9,582 bases of DNA from Chloroflexota bacterium (GTDB lineage: Bacteria; Chloroflexota; Dehalococcoidia; Lucifugimonadales; Lucifugimonadaceae), in assembly GCA_030831265.1 (NCBI GenBank), contig JAURLM010000015.1, positions 1-9,582 of the forward strand. Direction: 5' to 3'. Below, piece after piece: positions 1 through 4,618 of this stretch (the stretch's first letter is position 1; every line of letters begins with the position of its first letter). A model generated the notes under the pieces. It saw only the letters and a list, made by a program, of their open reading frames with translations, did not search any database and was not told the DNA's origin. A program made the position numbers and the translations under genes.

Positions 1-237
1 ATCTACCGCACCGGTGGCAGGACAGGGCCATCGATAAAGATGGAACCGGGCATGGTGCTCACCGTCGAACCGGGCCTCTATTTTGGACCCTTCGCGGAGA
101 ACTCACCTGAGCGGTTCAAGGGGATTGGCATCCGCATCGAAGATGACGTGCTGATAACCGAAGATGGCAACCGGGTAATGACTTCCGACTTTCCAAGGAC
201 TATCGATGAGATTGAGGCTGCACTCTCACAGGGGTAA
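1..237 (+). CDS. Xaa-Pro aminopeptidase (M24B family), C-terminal fragment
   Basis: This is the last 78 codons of a gene that begins before the window. The frame is open from base 1 and ends at TAA 235-237. The fragment carries the end of the 'pita-bread' metallopeptidase fold. GMVLTVEPGLYF (about residues 17-28 of the fragment) and GIGIRIEDD (41-49) contain the two glutamates, E23 and E47, that in the M24 family supply the last two ligands of the dinuclear metal centre. Such enzymes release an N-terminal residue preceding proline in the cytoplasm and help recycle peptides. The ending, with a short acidic tail after the last motif, is normal for PepP-like proteins. Prolidase (Xaa-Pro dipeptidase) is the main alternative, because the N-terminal domain that would separate the two lies outside the window. 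The gene converges on the PAC2 gene, with only 6 bases between the stop codons. Confidence 0.9.
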   Translation: MYRTGGRTGPSIKMEPGMVLTVEPGLYFGPFAENSPERFKGIGIRIEDDVLITEDGNRVMTSDFPRTIDEIEAALSQG

Positions 238-243
238 AACGGA

Positions 244-1164
244 TCATACTCCGCCAGAAGTGGGACCTTCTTCGCCATCATCAGCGGGACGCCGTGATAC
301 GTCATCCAGGAATTTCTCTATCTCTGGAGAGAGTTGCACGTCATCACTCTGCTCGCCGGCTTCACGGTCATAGTCGGCCTCGAACTTTGTCACCAGTTCA
401 CGAAGCTGCGGGTTGTTCAGCATCGCCGGGTTGACCTGCCCGTACTGCTGCTCAGCCAATGCCTTCTCCGGTACGTTCGGGTTAAACCCGTACACGGCGG
501 ATAGTGCTTGCAATATTCGGAATGCGCCGTTGTAGTCATCTTCAAGCTTCAAGTAAAGCGGGAGGTGCACAATCAGTGACAGAGTCTCTATAGAAAGTTC
601 TTCACGGACGCGGTCTGACAACTGGCTGGTCAGGCTGGTTGGCCCCTGGTAGTTGCTGCGCCCCAGCTTCACCCCTCCGAATTCCTCCGGTGGATTCCAG
701 CCGTGTGCCGATCCGGTTACCTGCAATGGCCTTGTGTGAGGCACCGAGTCATACATGCCCCCAACCAACACGTATCGCGAAACGTTTAACGCTTTCAGCA
801 ACTCAACCACCGAGTCATTGAAGTCTTCACCGTTCGCGTGAGGCTCCATCATGTAAAGCAGCACAAGGTCATTGTTAGCAGTAGTCGTCTCGCTGGCTCG
901 TCCAACCAGGACCTTGGTGTTTGGCACCCGGACAGTACGCTTACCGTCCACAAACTTGATCTCAGGTCTGTAGCGAGTGAAGTCATAGAAAGAGCCCGGC
1001 CGAACCAGTTCACCTATCTCACGGGCGTGATAAAGCCTTGCCAGCCTGCCAAGCACGGTGTGACCAACGTTCCCTACGTTCACCCACGGGCGTAGCATCA
1101 CGATGCAGTGCGGAGCCTGCAACGGCGGGTCTGGCAATTGAATTTCGAACTGTCCAACTCTCAT
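244..1164 (-). CDS. PAC2 family protein (proteasome-assembly-chaperone-like)
   Basis: The product is 306 aa and cytoplasmic, with no signal peptide or membrane segment. The PAC2 pattern is clear. Residues 27-48 form the first strand-helix region, then comes FYDFTRYRP (59-67, the family's 'FYDF..RP' signature), VRVPNTKVLV (78-87), LVLLYMMEPH (100-109) and LVGGMYDSVPHTRP (133-146). The last roughly 70 residues are charged (EADYDREAGEQSDD and onward) and look flexible. In eukaryotes and archaea PAC2-fold proteins assist proteasome assembly. Bacterial members are common in Actinobacteria and Chloroflexota, and their role is mostly unproven. No proteasome gene is present here, so a proteasome link is only a family inference. 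The ATG at 1164 is supported by AAGGTGA ending 4 bases upstream. The gene is divergent from the dehydrogenase at 1358, and the 1193-1211 palindrome sits just upstream of its start. Confidence 0.88.
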   Translation of the reverse strand: MRVGQFEIQLPDPPLQAPHCIVMLRPWVNVGNVGHTVLGRLARLYHAREIGELVRPGSFYDFTRYRPEIKFVDGKRTVRVPNTKVLVGRASETTTANNDLVLLYMMEPHANGEDFNDSVVELLKALNVSRYVLVGGMYDSVPHTRPLQVTGSAHGWNPPEEFGGVKLGRSNYQGPTSLTSQLSDRVREELSIETLSLIVHLPLYLKLEDDYNGAFRILQALSAVYGFNPNVPEKALAEQQYGQVNPAMLNNPQLRELVTKFEADYDREAGEQSDDVQLSPEIEKFLDDVSRRPADDGEEGPTSGGV

Positions 1165-1192
1165 CAGGTCACCTTAAACGAGTTTGGTTCCA

Positions 1193-1211
1193 GGTACACA
1201 CAAAGTGTACC
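1193..1211. promoter_or_regulatory. Perfect inverted repeat, possible operator
   Basis: GGTACAC (1193-1199), a 5-base spacer ACAAA, then GTGTACC (1205-1211) form a perfect 7-bp dyad. It lies 29 bases upstream of the PAC2 start, in the divergent region shared with the dehydrogenase. The size and symmetry would suit a dimeric regulator, or a small hairpin in the PAC2 leader. No regulator gene is adjacent, so the function is unproven. Confidence 0.35.
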
Positions 1212-1247
1212 CGAAGGTACAAACACCTCATTCTGTTTGTAAGCCGG

Positions 1248-1256
1248 TGCTAGAAT
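1248..1256 (+). promoter_or_regulatory. Extended -10 promoter for the 2-hydroxyacid dehydrogenase
   Basis: TGC followed by TAGAAT (5 of 6 to TATAAT) gives a TGn extended -10 element. No good -35 hexamer is seen at 16-18 bases upstream. Transcription would start near 1263, leaving a leader of about 95 bases before the ATG at 1358. The same TGn architecture recurs at 2493-2501. This is inferred from sequence alone. Confidence 0.4.
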
Positions 1257-1357
1257 CGGCCCAGCAACGCAGGTCATTTCTGACAGTTCACTCATGCAGT
1301 CATGGGCCAGTACGGCGTCCCGTTTAATCAATCGTAATTATCGCAACAGGAATCACA

Positions 1358-2326
1358 ATGAAATTCGTCTTCGTGCCTCCACACAACCCGTCAGTCAAAG
1401 GCTGGGTCAGTCGCTTACAGGACTCAGTACTGGGGGTCGAATTTGTGGCACCAGCCACGGAAGACGAAACGGTGAAGGAGATAGCGAACGCGGATGCTGC
1501 TTTCGGCACGCTTTCAAAGCGGGTGCTTGCTGCAGGGAAAAATCTGAAATGGATACAGGCACCGGCCGCCGCACCAAACGCCGGGTATTACTACCCGGAG
1601 CTGATTGCCCACCCTGCGCAGGTGACCAACTTCCGTGAAATCTACAACGACCACATTTCGACGCATATCCTGGCCGTTCTGCTCTCGTTCTCCAAGCACC
1701 TGCACATCTACCGTGACCAGCAGAAGGCGCACAACTGGGCGCCGTTGCCATCCCCGGAATACCACTCGAACTTTCTCCCCGAAAGCACTGTGTTGATAGT
1801 TGGGCTGGGCGGAATCGGTGCTGAAACTGCTCGTCTGTGTGCCGCACTGGGCATGAAGGTAATCGGCACGGACGCCCGCCGAGAGACGAAACCGGAATGG
1901 GTGGATGAAATGGGTGGAGCGGACGACCTGGACGCATTCCTCGGACGCGCAGACTTTGTCGTACTGACAATCCCGCACACGCCGCAGACGGAAGGCATGT
2001 TCAATCGTTCAAAATTCAAGCTAATGAAGAAGTCCGCCATCTTCATCAACATTGGGCGTGGCATGACCACGAAGCTGGATGACCTGGCCGATGCGCTGGA
2101 CGCAGGAGACATCGCTGGCGCTGGACTTGATGTATACGAAATAGAGCCGCTTCCTGCCGACCATCGGCTCTGGGACACACCGAACACGATCCTTACGCCG
2201 CACATTGCAGCGCAGGGTGGTGCGCACCTGGAAGAGCGACGCTACGAGATCATCATCGAAAATGTCCGTCACCTCGTAAATGGCGAACCGCTGCGCAACG
2301 TGGTCGACAAGCAGAACTGGTACTAA
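1358..2326 (+). CDS. D-isomer-specific 2-hydroxyacid dehydrogenase, NAD(P)-binding
   Basis: This is a 322-aa cytoplasmic oxidoreductase of normal family length, which interconverts 2-oxoacids and D-2-hydroxyacids. The N-terminal part (1-100) and the very C-terminus form the catalytic domain. The nucleotide-binding domain is inserted from about residue 101 and holds the dinucleotide motif GLGGIG (149-154), with an acidic D172 at the end of the second strand favouring NAD(H) over NADP(H). The catalytic triad seen in this family is in place: R234 in NIGRG, E263 in DVYEIEP and H282 in TPHIA. The natural substrate cannot be read from sequence. Glyoxylate/hydroxypyruvate reductase-like or other short-chain 2-oxoacid reductases are all possible. 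The ATG at 1358 follows AGGA by 7 bases. The gene stands alone, with a likely promoter at 1248-1256 and a large non-coding region downstream. Confidence 0.93.
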   Translation: MKFVFVPPHNPSVKGWVSRLQDSVLGVEFVAPATEDETVKEIANADAAFGTLSKRVLAAGKNLKWIQAPAAAPNAGYYYPELIAHPAQVTNFREIYNDHISTHILAVLLSFSKHLHIYRDQQKAHNWAPLPSPEYHSNFLPESTVLIVGLGGIGAETARLCAALGMKVIGTDARRETKPEWVDEMGGADDLDAFLGRADFVVLTIPHTPQTEGMFNRSKFKLMKKSAIFINIGRGMTTKLDDLADALDAGDIAGAGLDVYEIEPLPADHRLWDTPNTILTPHIAAQGGAHLEERRYEIIIENVRHLVNGEPLRNVVDKQNWY

Positions 2327-2380
2327 GACCGAATAGTCCAGTTATCGATGCTGACTAAACCGGTGGCCAGTGTTTCCCCT

Positions 2381-2437
2381 GCCCTGCGCAAGTAGATTGG
2401 ATGCGCAGATGGCACAAACGCAACATGCGTGCAGGGC
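2381..2437 (+). repeat. Nested inverted repeats after the dehydrogenase gene
   Basis: GCCCTGC (2381-2387) is exactly complementary to GCAGGGC (2431-2437). The overlapping CTGCGC (2384-2389) is exactly complementary to GCGCAG (2403-2408). The two pairings share bases, so they compete. No T-run follows either hairpin, so this is not a convincing terminator. It lies 55 bases after the stop codon and may be part of the 3' UTR. The rest of 2327-2490 shows nothing I can assign. Confidence 0.3.
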
Positions 2438-2492
2438 GACTGTAGTTTGCGGGCACGCGCCCAGAGCGTGAATTCTTGCGGCGTTTCAGGTG

Positions 2493-2501
2493 TGGCATAA
2501 T
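2493..2501 (+). promoter_or_regulatory. Extended -10 promoter for the structured RNA region
   Basis: TGG followed by CATAAT (5 of 6 to TATAAT) forms a TGn extended -10. The possible -35 boxes are poor: TTGCGG at 2476-2481 has only a 14-base spacer, and TTCTTG at 2473-2478 has a 17-base spacer but a weak match. A start near 2508 would place the first base at the foot of the hairpin at 2508-2536, which supports this as the promoter of the downstream RNA. Confidence 0.45.
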
Positions 2502-2571
2502 GTGGACGTCGGCCCAGCGTGCTTACGCGAACCGACCGGTATTACGGCAATGGCCTTAACCGTCAACGACA

Positions 2572-2583
2572 AGAAAGGAGGTG
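2572..2583 (+). promoter_or_regulatory. Exceptionally long Shine-Dalgarno sequence
   Basis: AGAAAGGAGGTG is a perfect 12-base complement of the usual 3' end of bacterial 16S rRNA (CACCUCCUUUCU). Other genes here have only 4 to 6 matching bases. It ends 10 bases before ATG 2594. GAGGTG within it (2578-2583) can be masked by CACCTC at 2651-2656. Confidence 0.6.
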
Positions 2584-2593
2584 TTTGCTAAGC

Positions 2594-2626
2594 ATGAATA
2601 GTACTACCGGAGGTGCCCGGCTTTAG
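2594..2626 (+). CDS. Candidate 10-residue leader peptide
   Basis: An ATG at 2594 opens a 10-codon frame, MNSTTGGARL, ending at TAG 2624-2626. Its support is the very strong Shine-Dalgarno upstream and its position inside the structured RNA. Codons 6-9 form the left arm of the competing stems, and the stop codon lies in the loop of the proximal stem, so a ribosome on this frame would disrupt those pairings. There is no run of one amino acid of the kind used by classical amino-acid attenuators. Translation is not shown by sequence alone. The Shine-Dalgarno could instead serve as a ribosome- or RNA-binding mimic. Confidence 0.35.
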   Translation: MNSTTGGARL

Positions 2627-2654
2627 CAGGGCGCCCGTTTCTTAGCAGGGCACC
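2623..2654 (+). repeat. 13-base direct repeat, 12 of 13 identical
   Basis: TTAGCAGGGCGCC (2623-2635) recurs as TTAGCAGGGCACC (2642-2654), offset by 19 bases. Each copy can pair with GGTGCCC at 2612-2618, the first with one G-U pair. The second copy extends this to a perfect 9-bp stem: GAGGTGCCC 2610-2618 with GGGCACCTC 2648-2656. Confidence 0.7.
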
Positions 2655-2658
2655 TCAA

Positions 2659-2714
2659 CAAGAGGGGTCACCCGGTCAGCGGCTTAACAGCTGTTGACCC
2701 GGTGGCCCCTCTTG
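2659..2714 (+). terminator. Long hairpin, possible terminator or RNA 3' end
   Basis: Bases 2659-2683 pair with 2690-2714 to form a stem of about 25 bp with one C-C mismatch (2673/2700), a few G-U pairs and a TTAACA loop. This is far more stable than needed for a simple terminator. The following bases (CGTTTCAAGC) contain only TTT rather than a clean U-tract, so termination would be weak. It may instead be a processed 3' end, a protein site or a repeat-derived hairpin. Confidence 0.5.
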
Positions 2715-2875
2715 CGTTTCAAGCAGTTTCTTCCTTGAGTTGGAGGGCGAATATTTCTGGCTGGATACAAGAGAACACACACAATCCAAACCCGGCTAAC
2801 ACGCGACCTGTTCTCAGTTCAGACAACCGCTCTGCATACTGGATTACAGAGCAACGTAATTTCCAGGGACACCCA

Positions 2876-3184
2876 ATGCTTGATGTTGGTTCCACAGCCG
2901 CATACTTCCTGTTCGCATTCGCGTTCGGAATGCTGTGGTACCGGACACTTCGACGCCCCCAGCGAGACCAACTCCACATGCTTGGAGTCCCCATGCTCGC
3001 TATCGCTGGCGCAGATCTCGGGTGGCCCAGCACTCTAGCCGCCGGGCCCGAATTACTCGGAGTGCCAATCGCAATTGCAGCCCTGACCTCAATGGTCGCG
3101 GTGTTCATTGATCTGGCGGTACGAGAACGGTCTTTGAACTGGTGGCGTAAAGAACGCTCTAACCCGATCACTGACGCTGCTTAG
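2876..3184 (+). CDS. Small predicted membrane protein, unknown function
   Basis: I do not recognise this 102-aa protein. Residues 5-22 (STAAYFLFAFAFGMLWY) form a clear membrane helix, 35-50 a weaker hydrophobic stretch and 59-82 a second strong helix. Basic and aromatic clusters follow both strong helices (RTLRRPQR, and RERSLNWWRKER near the C-terminus), as expected for cytoplasm-facing ends. I chose the ATG at 2876 because AGGGA (2865-2869) lies 6 bases upstream. The frame is open back to a GTG at 2702, but that start lies inside the long hairpin and the added 58 residues are polar and unstructured-looking, so it is unlikely. The structured RNA upstream could be its leader. The opposite strand is also open here, but that translation lacks any coherent fold signal. 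Confidence 0.5.
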   Translation: MLDVGSTAAYFLFAFAFGMLWYRTLRRPQRDQLHMLGVPMLAIAGADLGWPSTLAAGPELLGVPIAIAALTSMVAVFIDLAVRERSLNWWRKERSNPITDAA

Positions 3185-3335
3185 AAGCCAGACCCTTCAA
3201 TTCCCCCAAAACCCGGAAAACTTTGCTGGGGAATGCCGACTATCATCCGCCGTAACCTGAGCTTGCGCATTCAACAAGTTAACGCCACGCGAAAAATAGC
3301 GGGGATCAGCGCAGGATGAAAAGCGCGGTCCGACT
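3185..3335. other. Intergenic gap between converging genes
   Basis: Two genes converge on this 151-base gap. ATTCCCC (3200-3206) and GGGGAAT (3228-3234) form a perfect 7-bp inverted repeat with a 21-base loop, but no T-run follows on either strand. I see no convincing gene or terminator in the gap. Confidence 0.3.
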
Positions 3336-3713
3336 CTATACAGCGAACTCGAAGAGACGTTCGTACTGCTTGGGAAGAGCGGAGCGCAGCTCATTGAACT
3401 CGGATAGTGAAAGCTGTTGCTCCACTACCGACAGCACAGCCCAGGCGCGCTGAATAGCGATGGGCTTGTCAACGTGAGACCGCATACTGACGCGCTCGAA
3501 GAACTCGTGCACGGAAAAGTCTTCACGCTTAGGTGGACGAGACAGATACATAGCCGCTTCACGCGGGAGTTTGGATGCAAGACGGGTCACCTGGGCACCG
3601 GGAAGGCACTCAGCCAGCGTCTCAAGGGTAGCCTGAATAGCCCGTGAAACATCTTCCGGGTTACTCATGCGACCACGTCGGCCAATCAACTCTGTGAATT
3701 CGAGATAGTTCAT
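3336..3713 (-). CDS. DUF2267 domain-containing protein
   Basis: The 125-aa product is soluble and fits the DUF2267 family over its whole length. It consists of two similar helical halves. The first is MNYLEFTELI at the start, AIQATLETLAECL (25-37) and LASKLP (45-50). The second is FSVHEFFERV (66-75), AVLSVVEQQLSLSEFNEL (92-109) and SALP (111-114), ending in the typical 'P..Y..LF'. The biochemical role of the family is unknown. Members often lie near stress or housekeeping genes. The ATG start gives the family's usual N-terminus, although no clear Shine-Dalgarno precedes it, so a leaderless or weakly initiated message is possible. The gene is divergent from the Nudix gene and converges on the small membrane protein. 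Confidence 0.85.
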   Translation of the reverse strand: MNYLEFTELIGRRGRMSNPEDVSRAIQATLETLAECLPGAQVTRLASKLPREAAMYLSRPPKREDFSVHEFFERVSMRSHVDKPIAIQRAWAVLSVVEQQLSLSEFNELRSALPKQYERLFEFAV

Positions 3714-3953
3714 TCGATAGACGTCTTATGTACGGTCTCCGCAGGAGGCGGCCACCGTTGGTTATAAGGCTCGCTCTAGCCCGACTAATAAGTGTAGGCT
3801 TTTTCACCCAAATAGCACTACCCGGTGGCTCAAGTCTCGCGACGTTATGTCTAAGCGGGGATCATTGAACGTGTGATTCACGTTTGGCGCAACCTCCAAA
3901 ACGTGGTCTTTTGGGACTAATTAGGTCCAATCTCCAGCCAGCACAGGAGTCTC
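3714..3953. other. Divergent intergenic region with dyads
   Basis: This 240-base gap separates the DUF2267 and Nudix genes and holds no ORF I would support. GCCACCG (3751-3757) and CGGTGGC (3823-3829) form a perfect 7-bp inverted repeat enclosing a small GGCT/AGCC hairpin (3768-3781). AACGTG (3868-3873) and CACGTT (3879-3884) form a 6-bp dyad with a 5-base spacer. A minus-strand TATAAC (3761-3766) is a possible -10 for DUF2267, although its -35 is poor. Confidence 0.4.
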
Positions 3954-4448
3954 ATGATCAGGCATTTCACTTCTACGGGAATCGTGGTGGCAAACGGAGC
4001 GAGCCTTGTTCACTGGCACCAGAAAGTGCAGGCATGGCTGGCTCCGGGGGGGCATGTCGAGCCTAACGAGGACCCGGTCCAGGCGACGTTGAGGGAGGTA
4101 CAGGAAGAGACTGGCCTGGATGTCCGTATCATGCCAACTTCCGTTGCACCGGATATCTCAAACCTGGAGCAGGTGACGCCGCCTTTCACCGTGATGATTG
4201 AAGATGTGTTCGATCAAACACACGGTGAACATCAGCACATCGACTTTATCTACTTCACGACACCGCTGGCAGTCAGCACAGGTGACCTGCCCGCCATACC
4301 CGAAGGCTGGCTGTGGGTTTCACGCGAACAGCTATGTAACGCGGCCCGATTGCCAGCACCGCATGGCGAACTGGTCGCACCACCAGATGACGTGCTGAAG
4401 TTGAGCATCGCTGCGCTGGACCTGCTAGAAACAGGGAAAGACTCGTAA
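3954..4448 (+). CDS. Nudix hydrolase
   Basis: This is a 164-aa cytoplasmic protein. The Nudix box is perfect: G33 x5 E39 x7 R47 E48 V49 x E51 E52 x G54 L55, within GGHVEPNED and REVQEETGL. The glutamates bind the divalent metals used to hydrolyse a nucleoside diphosphate linked to another group. The strand before the box (WLAPGGHVE) and the EHQHIDFIYF segment after it (from about residue 85) are usual for the fold. The substrate (damaged nucleotide, NDP-sugar, dinucleoside polyphosphate or cofactor) cannot be told from the sequence. The ATG at 3954 is supported by AGGAG with a 5-base spacer. Its stop lies 3 bases from the stop of the interrupted small membrane ORF on the other strand. Confidence 0.92.
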   Translation: MIRHFTSTGIVVANGASLVHWHQKVQAWLAPGGHVEPNEDPVQATLREVQEETGLDVRIMPTSVAPDISNLEQVTPPFTVMIEDVFDQTHGEHQHIDFIYFTTPLAVSTGDLPAIPEGWLWVSREQLCNAARLPAPHGELVAPPDDVLKLSIAALDLLETGKDS

Positions 4449-4451
4449 GTC

Positions 4452-4601
4452 CTATCCGCGGCTAAACACCTTGACCACCGCAGCCACTGCACCAGCCACC
4501 ACACCCACTGCTGCACCGACCACGGCACCAATCAGTATCCCTTTTCGGAACACCTCAGCCGGGGTTTTAGCCTAGGTTTCTGTGTTGAACTCAATCTTCA
4601 C
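4452..4601 (-). pseudogene. Small glycine-zipper membrane protein gene with an in-frame amber stop
   Basis: This 50-codon frame starts at GTG 4601-4599 with GGGAGG (4614-4609) placed 7 bases upstream, 17 bases after the end of the aldolase gene. It encodes nine residues (MKIEFNTET), then TAG (4574-4572), then a further 39 residues in the same frame ending at TAG 4454-4452. The second part is clearly protein-like: AKTPAEVFRKG, then a Gly/Ala/Val membrane helix with small residues regularly spaced (GILIGAVVGAAVG, VVAGAVAAVV) and a basic KVFSRG end, reminiscent of YtxH-like glycine-zipper proteins. An internal GTG (4553) could restart translation and give 33 residues, but no Shine-Dalgarno precedes it. 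The TAG may be a recent inactivating mutation, a sequence error or a readthrough site. The spacing suggests co-transcription with the aldolase gene. Confidence 0.6.
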
Positions 4602-4618
4602 TGGCTCGCCTCCCGGCC

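Larger units (their letters stand above)
2508..2715 (+). ncRNA. Putative structured leader RNA or small RNA with competing stems
   Basis: This region of about 208 bases is dense in pairable sequence. A branched hairpin opens it: GTCGG (2508-2512) pairs with CCGAC (2532-2536), enclosing GCGT (2517-2520) with ACGC (2525-2528). A weak ACGG/CCGT stem follows (2544-2547 with 2560-2563). Next comes a 12-base Shine-Dalgarno match (2572-2583) and a 10-codon ORF (2594-2626). A 13-base element occurs twice (2623-2635 and 2642-2654). Both copies can pair with GGTGCCC (2612-2618), and the second copy can instead pair back over the strong Shine-Dalgarno. A long hairpin (2659-2714) closes the region. I do not recognise a known riboswitch or T-box class. 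It could be a cis-acting leader for the small membrane protein at 2876 or a free-standing RNA. The pairings are read from the sequence; the function is inferred. Confidence 0.45.

Noticed and set aside
1407..1970. Long minus-strand frames (up to 187 codons) opposite the dehydrogenase
   Set aside because: The plus strand encodes a complete catalytic triad and nucleotide-binding motif. The reverse frames show no domain and are rich in Arg, Pro and Ser, as shadows usually are.
2702..2875. N-terminal extension of the small membrane protein from GTG 2702
   Set aside because: The GTG lies inside the stem of the long hairpin, has no Shine-Dalgarno, and the added residues look like non-coding translation.
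2719..3171. A 150-codon minus-strand frame opposite the small membrane protein
   Set aside because: No motif, no membrane pattern and no clear ribosome site. The plus strand has coherent hydrophobic helices and an AGGGA site.
3197..3394. A 65-codon minus-strand frame overlapping the end of the DUF2267 gene
   Set aside because: It overlaps a recognised domain in another frame, and its sequence is serine-rich without any fold signal.
3751..3829. Possible tRNA, because 7-bp closing arms span about 79 bases
   Set aside because: There is no GGTTCGAATCC-like T-arm, no D-arm consensus, no anticodon stem of the right size and no CCA end.
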